DNA from: Thomasclavelia spiroformis DSM 1552
GTDB taxonomy: Bacteria > Bacillota_I > Bacilli_A > Erysipelotrichales > Coprobacillaceae
NCBI RefSeq assembly: GCF_025149465.1
Contig: NZ_CP102275.1
Coordinates: 2,031,596-2,095,595, forward strand
Reading direction: 5' to 3'
Length of the DNA: 64,000 bases
Shown here: positions 16,960 through 25,838 of the stretch, one piece after another
Layout: every line of letters begins with the position of its first letter
Position numbering within the stretch: the first letter of the stretch is position 1
The notes under the pieces: model-generated
The model's database searches: none
What the model was told of the DNA's origin: nothing
Seen by the model: only the letters and a program-made list of their open reading frames with translations
Made by a program: the position numbers and the translations under genes

Positions 16960-17697
16960 TTAATACATATACCACATAATTATTTGATTTCCATAAAATA
17001 ACAATATAACAATTCCCACAACCAAAAAAGGAGCAAAAGCAATATGTTTTTTAACATCCACTTTTTTGAATATCAATAAATAACTTACATATAATCCTGC
17101 AATAATAACTCCTAAACAAAAAGCTAAAATATTTCTTTTAATTCCTAACAAAATTCCTGAAACAAACATCAATTCAATATCACCGAAGCCAAAACTATCA
17201 GGAATAAAGAAATTAAAAATAAACATAGTTAGACTTATTAATAGTGCTGCAATAGCACTTTCAACAAAATTCATACCTATTAAATATCTATATGTAATAA
17301 CTAAGACTAATAAAGACAAAATCGTCGATAAATAAATATCCATTGTATTATAATCAATTATTGCTATTACAATTAAATTCATCACTATCAAAAATATCAA
17401 AATCATCTTAAATGATAAACCAAAATGATAAAAACAAAAAATCATCAAACATCCACCAAAACATTCAAATACCAAATGATTAATTGAAATTTTATGATGA
17501 CAATATCGACATTTCCCTTTTAATAATAAATAGCTAACTATTGGAATCAAATCATACCAAAATAATTTATGATAACAATTTTCACAATAACTTCGTCCTT
17601 TATAAATAGCAATTTGTCTTGGCATTCGATATATTAAAGCATTCGCAAAACTTGCAATCACACTTCCTATAATGAATAGATAAATAATAATAATCAC
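16960..17697 (-). CDS. Prepilin peptidase (A24 family)
   Basis: 245 residues. It cleaves and N-methylates type IV prepilin-like leader peptides. Two CxxC pairs lie in the cytoplasmic loop (YCENCYHK and CRYCHHKIS). The catalytic aspartates are in IDYNTMDIY and GFGDIELMF. About seven to eight hydrophobic segments are visible. No pilin or type II secretion genes are in the window, so its substrates are elsewhere. The only early in-frame starter is a GTG that overlaps its own GAGGTG ribosome-binding site; an ATT start a few codons later cannot be excluded. Confidence 0.88.
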   Translation of the reverse strand: MIIIIYLFIIGSVIASFANALIYRMPRQIAIYKGRSYCENCYHKLFWYDLIPIVSYLLLKGKCRYCHHKISINHLVFECFGGCLMIFCFYHFGLSFKMILIFLIVMNLIVIAIIDYNTMDIYLSTILSLLVLVITYRYLIGMNFVESAIAALLISLTMFIFNFFIPDSFGFGDIELMFVSGILLGIKRNILAFCLGVIIAGLYVSYLLIFKKVDVKKHIAFAPFLVVGIVILLFYGNQIIMWYMY

Positions 17698-17778
17698 CTC
17701 AATATCAATTATTAAAATTTATCACTTCTTATTATCGTCACTTTAAGTATACAATCTTATAAAATAATTTTCAAACAA

Positions 17779-19149
17779 TTACATAAACAACTTTTCCCAT
17801 AAACCACTAATAAAAATAAAAACTACAATAACTGGTAATATCCAACTAACATAAAATTTAGTTTTTTCAGGAAATTTAATTCCTTTACCAGCATTAGCTT
17901 CACTAATAAAATTTTTCCAACCCCAACCAATCTTTTTAGTACAGAAAAATAAAAACACTAGTGAACCAAATGGCATAATTACATTTGATACAAGAAAATC
18001 TAATAAATCTAACACTGCACTACCAGGTCCAAAAGGTTGAAAACCAGATAAAACACTAAAACCAATTGCACATGGAATACTTCCAATTACGATGATAATA
18101 AAATTAACAATAACACTTTTCTTTCTTGACCAAGATAATAAATCAATTGAAAAAGAAACAATATTTTCAAATACAGCAATAATTGTCGATAATGCTGCAA
18201 AATTCATAAAAATAAAAAATAACGTTCCCCAAATTCTACCATTATCCATAACATTAAAAATATTTGGTAACGTAACAAATACTAACCCTGGTCCACTTCC
18301 AGCATCAACACCAAAAGACATACATGCTGGAAAAATAATAAAACCAGCCATTACCGCAACAAAAGTATCTAAAGCTAAAACTCTCAATCCTTCTCCGGTT
18401 AAAGAATGATCACGATCAATATAGCTACCAAAAATAGCCATTCCACCCATTCCGACACTTAAAGTAAAAAATGCTTGTCCCATGGCAGCATATATTGCAT
18501 TAAAGATTCCATTTTCCTTTAAAGCATTGAAATCTGGAATTAAGTAAAACTCAACTCCTTTCATTGCCCCACTTAAACTAAGTGATTTAATAACTAATAA
18601 AATCATTACACCAAGTAATAATCCCATCATTACTTTAGTAATTTTTTCAACTCCACGTTGTAATCCAAGAACACAAATCAAACATCCTATTACTACAACT
18701 AAAATCATCCAAAAAATACTAGCCATTGGATCAGCTTGTAAATCTGTAAATACTTTACCAACTTCTACTGTAGTTAACCCCGTAAAATCTCCCTTTAACA
18801 TTTTAACAAAATAAGCTAACATCCATCCTGAAATAGTAGTATAAAACATTACTAATAAATAATTTCCAATCATCGCTACATAAGAAAACCAATGCCATTT
18901 TTGTCCTTTTTTTTCTAATAATTGAAAACTTTGAGCAATACTTTTTTTCGAAGCACGCCCTACTGAATATTCCATAACAATAATTGGCAGACCTAATACA
19001 ATTAAGAAAAATAAGTATACAAGTACAAATGCACCGCCACCATATTCTCCTACCATATATGGAAAACGCCAGATATTTCCTAGCCCGATTGCACATCCTG
19101 CTGATAATAAAATAAAGCCTAGACGTGAAGATAATTTTTCTCTTTTCAT
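17779..19149 (-). CDS. Sodium-dependent transporter, SNF/NSS family
   Basis: 456 residues, LeuT-fold Na+-coupled symporter for amino acids or similar small solutes. The N-terminal signature SRLGFILLSAGCAIGLGNIW followed by RFPYMVGEYGGGAFVLVYL is diagnostic for the family. About twelve hydrophobic segments are spread over the length. The start at 19149 is chosen because GGAG lies seven bases before it; an earlier in-frame ATG at 19173 lacks a ribosome-binding site. The substrate cannot be read from the sequence. It stands alone between unrelated genes. Confidence 0.92.
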   Translation of the reverse strand: MKREKLSSRLGFILLSAGCAIGLGNIWRFPYMVGEYGGGAFVLVYLFFLIVLGLPIIVMEYSVGRASKKSIAQSFQLLEKKGQKWHWFSYVAMIGNYLLVMFYTTISGWMLAYFVKMLKGDFTGLTTVEVGKVFTDLQADPMASIFWMILVVVIGCLICVLGLQRGVEKITKVMMGLLLGVMILLVIKSLSLSGAMKGVEFYLIPDFNALKENGIFNAIYAAMGQAFFTLSVGMGGMAIFGSYIDRDHSLTGEGLRVLALDTFVAVMAGFIIFPACMSFGVDAGSGPGLVFVTLPNIFNVMDNGRIWGTLFFIFMNFAALSTIIAVFENIVSFSIDLLSWSRKKSVIVNFIIIVIGSIPCAIGFSVLSGFQPFGPGSAVLDLLDFLVSNVIMPFGSLVFLFFCTKKIGWGWKNFISEANAGKGIKFPEKTKFYVSWILPVIVVFIFISGLWEKLFM

Positions 19150-19243
19150 AAATTGTCTCCTTTTTTCACACAATCACTAATTCTATATGAATCTACTAAA
19201 TTCGTCAATTAATAATTATATTTCACTTTCTAAGCAAATTATT

Positions 19244-20059
19244 CTATATAATAATTTTATTAATTAAAATATTTGTTCTTTTTTCAATCCATTTATTTAC
19301 AATTCTAAGATATTGATAATATTTTATTATATCATTTACTGTAAATTTATTTGTTTTATGAATTTCAAAATTCAATAATTCACTAGAAATTATTCTTTTA
19401 TCAACATCATCAAACAACCCATCTAAATCAAGTTTTTCAATATTATTATCAAACCACTTATAATAATTATTATTTACATCATTAAATATATCTTTTAAAA
19501 ACCACTCTATTCGATCATTATAAACCCACTTACTCCCTTTTATTTGATTATATTTATTATCTGCAACAGGCATATAATTACCTAAAGTATGTGTATTTTT
19601 CGCAAATCTTTCAAGTTCATTAAATAAAACATTAAAATCTTTGATTTTAATATTATTTTTCCTACAAAATTTACTAATATTTTCATTACTAAAAATATCA
19701 TCAAAATAAATCAATAACCAAGCATAATTAATTGCTTGTAAATTATATAATTTTAAAAACATATTTAAATATGTTTTCATTGAAAAAATACAATCAAAAT
19801 ATCGTTTATTAACATCAACACATTCTTTATACCACCCTAATTTTAAAATAACATCTGATTTTTTTAATATCATATCTGCATCTTTTCTTTGAAACAATTG
19901 ATAACGAAGCCATTTTTTTAAATTAGGATAATTTTCATTTCTAATATCTTTTAAAACCAATCCATCTAATAAAATATCTTTAAAATCACATCTACCAATA
20001 ATTTCATCATCTTTAATATTTTTTACATTATATAAATTTAATTTCATTATTTTAACCAT
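19244..20059 (-). CDS. Unknown protein, 271 residues
   Basis: Not firmly recognised. It is soluble, rich in Asn, Lys and Trp. The central ELERFAKNTHTLGNYMPV segment resembles a motif of uncharacterised proteins found near mobile or defence genes in many bacteria. The C-terminal half is predicted helical (YYKWFDNNIEKLDLDGLFDD). The start at 20059 has only a weak ribosome-binding site; an in-frame ATG at 20047 is possible. It stands alone; no partner suggests a function. Confidence 0.6.
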   Translation of the reverse strand: MVKIMKLNLYNVKNIKDDEIIGRCDFKDILLDGLVLKDIRNENYPNLKKWLRYQLFQRKDADMILKKSDVILKLGWYKECVDVNKRYFDCIFSMKTYLNMFLKLYNLQAINYAWLLIYFDDIFSNENISKFCRKNNIKIKDFNVLFNELERFAKNTHTLGNYMPVADNKYNQIKGSKWVYNDRIEWFLKDIFNDVNNNYYKWFDNNIEKLDLDGLFDDVDKRIISSELLNFEIHKTNKFTVNDIIKYYQYLRIVNKWIEKRTNILINKIII

Positions 20060-20163
20060 CCATAAAGCATATCACTAAAATTATAACGCTCTAGATAATT
20101 TGAATAAAACAATTATCTTAAATACATTATACATCTTTTAAAAATACTATTAACTATTATAAC

Positions 20164-20197
20164 AAAAAAAGCCTGCTTTATAATAAAGCTAGCTTTC
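20164..20197 (-). terminator. Terminator after the mannose-6-phosphate isomerase gene
   Basis: AAGC-TA-GCTTTAT and ATAAAGC-AG-GCTT pair with one internal loop, followed on the - strand by TTTTTTT. It lies just past the stop at 20208 and ends the sugar operon. Confidence 0.75.
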
Positions 20198-20207
20198 TTT
20201 TATTATT

Positions 20208-21914
20208 TTAATTTCTAACAAAAGCTTTAATAAAGATTATCTTTTCATTATCAACAGGTCTAATTGTATATTTACCTATTGCACTAGGGATAACAAACGT
20301 TTCTGCATAATGAACAACAAATGGCTCAAATGCATGATTTGGACTTTCGACAAGTGCTTCTTTACCATCTACTAAATTTAACATGTGAACGCCTTCTTGA
20401 CAATCATGATAAGTTATTGTAGATGTAGTAAATCTTCTCGTTTCGATAAATTCTAATTCGTGTAAACCAGTTTTTTCTTCTAAATAATCACCATCACAAA
20501 TAACTTGAATGTTATTAATAAGCTGTTTTTCTACCCAACTAGTTGTGCGATTTTGTTGAATATTTTTAATACCGTCATCAAGATGGATTGGTCGAGGTAA
20601 CCCATCTAACCCTAACCTATTCCAATCCCAAAGTTTAAAAGTAAAAATATATGGAGTTGCACTTATTTCTAAAACCATACACCCCGATGACGAACAATGA
20701 ACAGTTCCTGCGGGAATTAAAAAGTGATCATGTTTTTTAGCAGGAAAATAATTTATATATTTATCCGCATCAAAAATGCGCTTTCCATCTTGAGCTAATT
20801 TTAAATCATCAACCATTTCATTAAAATTTATACTTTCTTTAAGCCCTAAATAGACACCTCCATCATCAGCATCTAATATATAATAACTTTCATCTTGAGT
20901 ATAAGTCATTCCAAAATGGGACTTAATATATTCCATTAAAGGATGTACTTGTAAACTTAAATTTTGTCCTTCAATTGTATCCAAAAAATCAAACCTAATT
21001 GGAAACTCTGCTCCAAAACGACAATAATTTTTCATTCCTAATAATTCTATTGGTAAATACAATACAAGATCCATTGCTGGTATTTCTATACGGGTATCAT
21101 TGTAACGTAAATATAAACTATTTTCTTCAAAAACACCATCAAAACTCCAAGCATAATTTTTTTCATGCGGATCTAAATTACAATGTTCTTTCATCCATTG
21201 CCCGCCCCAAACACCTGGATCAAAATATGGTACTAATCTAAATGGTTGTTTAACAAGCTGCTTTAATCCTTCTCTTAATGCTAAACCCGTTATCATTTTA
21301 GGATGCCCTTTTTCATTACTATCAATTATATAATCAATACTATTAAACATTTTTATTTTATGTTTATCACTAATTCGCCATTCTATAAAATAACCACGTT
21401 TTACCTTTTTTAAAATATCTTCATCAAAATTATCACATTTAAAATTTGGCATTCCTTGTCGATACCGTAGCTGAATTTCCCAACGTGCTAAATCACAATA
21501 AATATATAAATCACCTGTACTAATTAATCCAGCTCCAACACCATAAATTAAAATCTTTTTATCTTTACTAGCTAATAATTTCTTTGTTTCTACTAATTTA
21601 TCGTGATCAACAAAATCTTCCATAACACCATAATACATTACTCCCCTTACTCGATCATCCGTAAGGTTCGATTTCATTTTGTCATTAAGTATCTTACTAT
21701 CATAAAAAATATCTTCACTTTTAATAGTGATTTCCGGTTGATATATGTTTTTAATTAATCTAAATATTTCATCATCAACCCCTGGATAACAGTCTACAAC
21801 TATACAATGTAGATCTTTATATTTTAATAATTCTTGATAAATTGCTTGTTCATCATTAAAAACTTCATGATCATAGCCAATTATTTTTGTTTCTGGAAAA
21901 CGGTCATAACTCAT
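20208..21914 (-). CDS. manA: Class I mannose-6-phosphate isomerase with an extra N-terminal domain
   Basis: 568 residues, longer than usual (about 320-390). The C-terminal part from about residue 225 is the zinc-dependent cupin isomerase: FDPGVWGGQWM, LSLQVHPLMEY (metal ligands Gln and His), DESYYIL and PAGTVHCSSSGCMVLEIS. It interconverts mannose-6-P and fructose-6-P. The N-terminal ~220 residues look like a nucleoside- or uridine-kinase-type fold (ILIYGVGAGLIS, DLYIYCDLARWEIQLRYRQG) without a proper P-loop; such long forms are known in gut bacteria. One base separates it from the HAD gene. It would feed mannose from the adjacent PTS into glycolysis. Confidence 0.88.
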   Translation of the reverse strand: MSYDRFPETKIIGYDHEVFNDEQAIYQELLKYKDLHCIVVDCYPGVDDEIFRLIKNIYQPEITIKSEDIFYDSKILNDKMKSNLTDDRVRGVMYYGVMEDFVDHDKLVETKKLLASKDKKILIYGVGAGLISTGDLYIYCDLARWEIQLRYRQGMPNFKCDNFDEDILKKVKRGYFIEWRISDKHKIKMFNSIDYIIDSNEKGHPKMITGLALREGLKQLVKQPFRLVPYFDPGVWGGQWMKEHCNLDPHEKNYAWSFDGVFEENSLYLRYNDTRIEIPAMDLVLYLPIELLGMKNYCRFGAEFPIRFDFLDTIEGQNLSLQVHPLMEYIKSHFGMTYTQDESYYILDADDGGVYLGLKESINFNEMVDDLKLAQDGKRIFDADKYINYFPAKKHDHFLIPAGTVHCSSSGCMVLEISATPYIFTFKLWDWNRLGLDGLPRPIHLDDGIKNIQQNRTTSWVEKQLINNIQVICDGDYLEEKTGLHELEFIETRRFTTSTITYHDCQEGVHMLNLVDGKEALVESPNHAFEPFVVHYAETFVIPSAIGKYTIRPVDNEKIIFIKAFVRN

Positions 21915-21915
21915 T

Positions 21916-22722
21916 TTATAACTCCTTAAATAAATTTAATTTTGATAATGCAAAATATATTCCATCATGATTGTTATCTTTAGTTACTTGTTTCACTTCT
22001 TTTTTTATTCCTAAAGGTGCATTTTTCATTGCAATTCCACAACCTACTATTTTCAGCATTTCTAAATCATTATATTGATCACCAAAAGCAATTGTATTTT
22101 TAATATTAATGTTTAATAAATCACAATATTTTTTAATTGCAAATGCTTTAGAAATATTTTGATGTGTAATTTCAATAAGTATATTTGATGATTTAACAAT
22201 TTGACATTCTTTAAACATTATTTTTAATTTTGTTTCTAAATCATTTATATGTTCATGATTACAAATACACAATATTTTATGTACTTTAGATAATTTTTTA
22301 ATTTCTATTTGATTCCCTTGACGAGATTTGGCCCTAACAATTTGTTCTTCTTTTATAATTCTTGGATCTAAACAATCTTTAACAAGCCAATCATCAAATG
22401 AATAAATACACCAAGCTATATCAAAATTATTAGCTTCAATATAATTGATAATCTTTAATGCTAACGATGTTTCCATTCCCTTCTCATAAATAATTTCATT
22501 TTCATGATTTAAAATCATTCCACCACCATAACAGATCATAGGACAAACTAAATTATTTTCTTTTAAAATTGGATAGATTCCTGAGGGACTACGTGCAGAT
22601 ACAATAACAAAAGGTATTCCTTGTTGTTGAATTTTTTTAATTGCAAGAAGTGTTAATGGCGTTATACAATGCTGATCATTAAGTAAAGTTCCATCAACAT
22701 CACTAAAAACCACCTGATACAT
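21916..22722 (-). CDS. HAD-superfamily phosphatase, Cof type
   Basis: 268 residues. Motif I is FSDVDGTLLND (catalytic Asp pair). The C-terminal motif is IAFGDQYNDLEML, which binds Mg2+. A C2-type cap lies between, as in Cof/YidA sugar-phosphate phosphatases. Position between the PTS genes and mannose-6-phosphate isomerase suggests a sugar-phosphate substrate, for example relief of sugar-phosphate stress; this is inferred. Its AAGGAG ribosome-binding site directly follows a hairpin with a T tract, so its expression may be lower than that of the PTS genes. Confidence 0.88.
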   Translation of the reverse strand: MYQVVFSDVDGTLLNDQHCITPLTLLAIKKIQQQGIPFVIVSARSPSGIYPILKENNLVCPMICYGGGMILNHENEIIYEKGMETSLALKIINYIEANNFDIAWCIYSFDDWLVKDCLDPRIIKEEQIVRAKSRQGNQIEIKKLSKVHKILCICNHEHINDLETKLKIMFKECQIVKSSNILIEITHQNISKAFAIKKYCDLLNINIKNTIAFGDQYNDLEMLKIVGCGIAMKNAPLGIKKEVKQVTKDNNHDGIYFALSKLNLFKEL

Positions 22723-22734
22723 TTATATTCTCCT

Positions 22735-22771
22735 TTTTAAAAAGGTTTTATCCTCAAAAGAATAAAACCTT
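22735..22771 (-). terminator. Intra-operon terminator after the PTS genes
   Basis: On the - strand AAGGTTTTAT and ATAAAACCTT form a 10-bp perfect stem followed by TTTAA. It spans the stop of the 89-residue membrane protein gene, leaving only a few bases before the HAD ribosome-binding site. Confidence 0.8.
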
Positions 22772-23039
22772 ATTTATTTAAACTATCAATAATTTTATTA
22801 ACATTATTTCTACCATTTTTATAGCCAAGTAAAATCAACACACAAGCAATAGTACTTAAAATCATTCCAATTATACCAATAATCTGACAAACAAAATCAA
22901 GTGATGGGCCAAAAAGAACAAATGCGAAGGATAGTGAGGAAAGGATAATTGATACTTTTAACCATCTTTTTAAATTATTTAACATTTTTGTTTGAAACTT
23001 AATTTCTTCAATATATGATTGCTTTAACTTAGCTTCCAT
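22770..23039 (-). CDS. Small membrane protein of the PTS operon
   Basis: 89 residues. A basic, helical N-terminus (KQSYIEEIKFQTKMLNNLKR) is followed by two hydrophobic segments (residues 28-48 and 51-75). I do not recognise a family. It sits directly behind IID, in the place where S. mutans has levX. Shared position does not show homology. It may help assembly or regulation of the permease, but nothing in the sequence proves that. CDS and spacing (15 bp after IID, with AAAGGAG) support a real gene. Confidence 0.7.
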   Translation of the reverse strand: MEAKLKQSYIEEIKFQTKMLNNLKRWLKVSIILSSLSFAFVLFGPSLDFVCQIIGIIGMILSTIACVLILLGYKNGRNNVNKIIDSLNK

Positions 23040-23053
23040 AAACGATTTCTCCT

Positions 23054-23890
23054 TTAATATGTTAATCCTGGATTAAAGAATCCAATTAATACCCCAATAA
23101 AAGCAATAACTACTAATAATAACATAACTTTAATTGGTGACATTTTTCTTTTTGCAAGCAAATACCAACACAATAGTACAAAGGTTGCAGTTAAAAAACC
23201 TGGATAAACACCATCAAGTGTTTTTTGTAATTCTAAAAATGGTTCTTTAGCACCTGCTGCAGTCATTTCAAATGATGTCTTAATAGAAACCCATGTTGCA
23301 GCAACTGCTCCAATTACAATTCCACCTAACATTGTAATTGATTCTCTTAAAGCTTTACCTTGATCCCCAACTAGAAAATCAACTGCTTTACCACCTAATT
23401 CATACCCTTTAAAATATAAGAACTTCATTCCAAAGTAGGCAAATAAATTCCATACAATGATATAGAAAATTGCTCCTAATGGTGAACCTCCAGTAGACAT
23501 TCCCATTGCAACACCCAATAAAATTGGAATCACTGTACCAACAACTAATGAATCACCAATTCCTGCTAATGGTCCCATTAAACCAGCACGTAAACCATTA
23601 ATTGTTTCATCATCAACATCTTCAGCACCAGAAGCTCGAGCTTCTTCAAGTCCTGCTGTAATCCCTACAATAACAGAACCTATCTGTGGTTCAGTGTTAA
23701 AAAATGCTGTATATGTCTTCATTGCATTTTCTTGATCTTCTTTTTTTGAATATAACTCTTCTACAATTGGTAACATTGAACATAAATATCCAAAAGTCTG
23801 CATATGCTCCTGTGAAAAACAAGTTAAGTTTCCATAATACCAATTATGAAATGATTTATTTAGAGTTTTCTTAGTTAATTTCTTTTCCAT
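23054..23890 (-). CDS. levG: PTS mannose/fructose/sorbose family subunit IID
   Basis: 278 residues. Membrane partner of IIC in mannose-family permeases. Typical features are SFHNWYYGNLTCFSQEHMQT and GYLCSMLPIVEELY near the N-terminus, GITAGLEEARASG, and GPLAGIGDSLVVGTVIPIL. Hydrophobic spans follow in the C-terminal half. The start at 23890 is supported by GAGGAGG nine bases upstream; the longer frame from 23935 would overlap the end of IIC. The name levG is given because the operon layout equals levDEFG; a mannose-specific manZ is an alternative. Confidence 0.9.
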   Translation of the reverse strand: MEKKLTKKTLNKSFHNWYYGNLTCFSQEHMQTFGYLCSMLPIVEELYSKKEDQENAMKTYTAFFNTEPQIGSVIVGITAGLEEARASGAEDVDDETINGLRAGLMGPLAGIGDSLVVGTVIPILLGVAMGMSTGGSPLGAIFYIIVWNLFAYFGMKFLYFKGYELGGKAVDFLVGDQGKALRESITMLGGIVIGAVAATWVSIKTSFEMTAAGAKEPFLELQKTLDGVYPGFLTATFVLLCWYLLAKRKMSPIKVMLLLVVIAFIGVLIGFFNPGLTY

Positions 23891-23891
23891 C

Positions 23892-24743
23892 TTAAATATC
23901 CTCCTCGTCATCATCATCAATACTTGTATTTTCACTAACCATCGTTGTTTTTCTTAATGTAAGCATTTTAATTTTATAGTTAATTAAAGCAAACATACTT
24001 GCAATAATTGTTGCAGATACCAAGTTTATTCCTAAAGCAGCAGCTAAAGTGAAACCAAAGAAAAATGGAATAAAATCAATTGCTTTAGTAACAATTTGTT
24101 TTAATAAAATAGCAATCCCTACACATGGTAATAATGATCCAACTGTAAATAATGTTTTCATTGCAATTCCATCCATTGGTAAATATGTTTTAATCAAATC
24201 AACCATTGGTGCTCCCATTTTACACATGATCATTGCAGGAATAAATGAGCAAATAATATGAGAAATCCATGGTAAAACCATATCAACTACATATAATTTT
24301 TTAAAATTACCTTTTTCAACAGCTTTCCATCCAATATGTTGCCATGCCAAGTTGATTGTTGCTGTTCCATAAAATAATACAGTTCCTAATGTTCCAACCA
24401 TTGTTCCAAAAGATGTTGCTAAAGATTGTCCATCACTTGATGCAGCATCTAATCCATAACTTTTTAAGGCAATCATCGCAAGAGGAATTCCAATATAACT
24501 AACAGCACGAACATCGGCTGAAACTGTTCCCCCTGGAGTAACTAAAGCGATATAAACAACTTGCATTGCTACCCCAACTAAGATTCCAGTTGCAACATCT
24601 CCTAAAATAATACCACAAACTAAACCTCCAACTAGTGGTCTACCCAATGTATAGTTACCAAAAGAAGTTCCTCCTAATCCTGGCATACTTGATAAACAAG
24701 CAAATAAACCAAGTAGGGCCGCTTGAATCCAACTAATTTCCAT
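23892..24743 (-). CDS. levF: PTS mannose/fructose/sorbose family subunit IIC
   Basis: 283 residues, multi-span sugar-binding membrane subunit. Family motifs: ALLGLFACLSSMPGLGG, TLGRPLVGGLVCGIILGD, GVAMQVVYIALVTPGG and TVSADVRAVSYIGIPLA. The C-terminal acidic tail (SIDDDDEEDI) is unusual. The tail codons contain the GAGGAGG ribosome-binding site of IID, with one base between genes. Together with IID it forms the membrane channel, phosphorylated sugar being released by IIB. Confidence 0.9.
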   Translation of the reverse strand: MEISWIQAALLGLFACLSSMPGLGGTSFGNYTLGRPLVGGLVCGIILGDVATGILVGVAMQVVYIALVTPGGTVSADVRAVSYIGIPLAMIALKSYGLDAASSDGQSLATSFGTMVGTLGTVLFYGTATINLAWQHIGWKAVEKGNFKKLYVVDMVLPWISHIICSFIPAMIMCKMGAPMVDLIKTYLPMDGIAMKTLFTVGSLLPCVGIAILLKQIVTKAIDFIPFFFGFTLAAALGINLVSATIIASMFALINYKIKMLTLRKTTMVSENTSIDDDDEEDI

Positions 24744-24763
24744 AATAATTATCCCCCTTTATT

Positions 24764-25255
24764 TTAATAACCAAATTTACTTTTAAAATCATCCCATGTT
24801 CCAATAGAAACATCAGGTAATAAAGCAAATTTAATTTTATAACCAGCTTGAGCAATTTTTTCGAATGCATCTGCTTCTTCTTGAGTAATTGATTGATTGT
24901 TACCTAGTTTAACCGCCCCTTCACGATCATTACATGGACCAACAATAACTGTATCAATTCCGCATTTAAAACCTTGATCCACTAAAATTTTACACATATC
25001 AATTGGATTTTTAGTGATTAAAAAATATTGTGTATCACTATCTAAAACTTTTTGTGATTTTTTTTCAAATGCGTCTAATGTCCAAACAAAAGTTTTTTTA
25101 CCACTAGCAGCTTTATAAGCTGCTTTTAATACATCGTTTGATGCTGCTTTATCATTTACAGCAACTAAACCATCACAAGGATATTCACGCGCCCAACGTG
25201 TACAAGTCTGACCATGAATCATTCGGTCATCAATACGAATAAATGAAACTGACAT
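24764..25255 (-). CDS. levE: PTS mannose/fructose/sorbose family subunit IIB
   Basis: 163 residues, cytoplasmic phosphotransfer protein. The phosphorylated His is in FIRIDDRMIHGQTCTRW (residue 14). VNDKAASNDVLKAAYKAASG and the GPCNDREGAVKLGNNQSIT loop are family-typical. It accepts phosphate from IIA and passes it to the sugar carried by IIC/IID. Genes for IIB and IIC are 20 bp apart with a GGGGG ribosome-binding site between. Confidence 0.92.
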   Translation of the reverse strand: MSVSFIRIDDRMIHGQTCTRWAREYPCDGLVAVNDKAASNDVLKAAYKAASGKKTFVWTLDAFEKKSQKVLDSDTQYFLITKNPIDMCKILVDQGFKCGIDTVIVGPCNDREGAVKLGNNQSITQEEADAFEKIAQAGYKIKFALLPDVSIGTWDDFKSKFGY

Positions 25256-25270
25256 ATTATTTTCCTCCTT

Positions 25271-25693
25271 TTAAATATCATCTTCTTCATCAGTTGTTAT
25301 ACATACTTGTTTTAAACCTTCTTGAGCTTCTGATAAAATTTGTTTTATCAATGTATCATTATCAAATGCATCTTTCATCAACACAGTAGTTAGTGCTAAA
25401 GGTAAATTCATTCCACCAATAACAATTGCACTGTTTAACATTCCTTTTTGATTCAATATATCCATTGCTGTTGTTAATGGTGAACCACCCACTAGATCGC
25501 CTAGTAAAATAACCTCATCATCTTGATCAATTACATCTAGTTTATCTAATAATTCTTTAGCAAAAGCATCAGCATCCATACCATCTTTTAATCCTGCTGA
25601 TATAATTTCGGGTTTATTCCCAGTAAGCATTGATAAAGCATTTTTTAAACCATTTGCAAATTCTCCATGACTTACTAAAACTACATACTTCAT
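25271..25693 (-). CDS. levD: PTS mannose/fructose family subunit IIA
   Basis: 140 residues. EIIA-Man fold with active His in VVLVSHGEFANGL (residue 8). LGDLVGGSPLTTAM is the conserved interface loop. It takes phosphate from HPr. In the S. mutans Lev system, IIA/IIB also modulate catabolite control. The start at 25693 is chosen because GGAAGGGGGAAAAG is just upstream; a longer frame from 25726 would run through that site. It is the first gene of the PTS operon, behind a cre site and the shared palindromic operator. Confidence 0.9.
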   Translation of the reverse strand: MKYVVLVSHGEFANGLKNALSMLTGNKPEIISAGLKDGMDADAFAKELLDKLDVIDQDDEVILLGDLVGGSPLTTAMDILNQKGMLNSAIVIGGMNLPLALTTVLMKDAFDNDTLIKQILSEAQEGLKQVCITTDEEDDI

Positions 25694-25737
25694 TATTTCT
25701 TTTCCCCCTTCCTTTCTAGGACACATTTATTCTAACA

Positions 25738-25751
25738 TCTAAGCGTTTACA
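25738..25751 (-). promoter_or_regulatory. Candidate CcpA (cre) site of the PTS operon
   Basis: TGTAAACGCTTAGA on the - strand matches the cre consensus TGWAANCGNTNWCA at all but one position. It lies 45 bp before the IIA start and downstream of the promoter, where CcpA would block transcription. Confidence 0.7.
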
Positions 25752-25760
25752 TTCCATCTG

Positions 25761-25816
25761 TGACATGTCATATTTTTTTTATAATATTTGTCATATATTT
25801 ATATGACATTTGTCAT
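25761..25816 (-). promoter_or_regulatory. Operator/promoter region of the PTS operon
   Basis: TGACATTTGTCA (25804-25815; TGACAAATGTCA on the - strand) is a 12-bp near-perfect palindrome identical to one upstream of the fructanase gene. ATTTGTCAT occurs again at 25786-25794, exactly 22 bp away, so two half-sites lie on the same DNA face. TGACATGTCA at 25761-25770 is a further palindrome. On the - strand TGTCAT of the palindrome is 16 bp from TATTAT, so it overlaps the -35 region. Likely binding site of the neighbouring response regulator. Confidence 0.7.
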
Positions 25817-25838
25817 AAAAAAAGTAGCTTGTGCTACT
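25817..25838 (-). terminator. Terminator of the sensor operon
   Basis: AGTAGC and GCTACT form a 6-bp stem followed on the - strand by a seven-T tract. The stop codon of the solute-binding protein gene is inside the stem. It separates the sensor operon from the PTS promoter. Confidence 0.85.
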
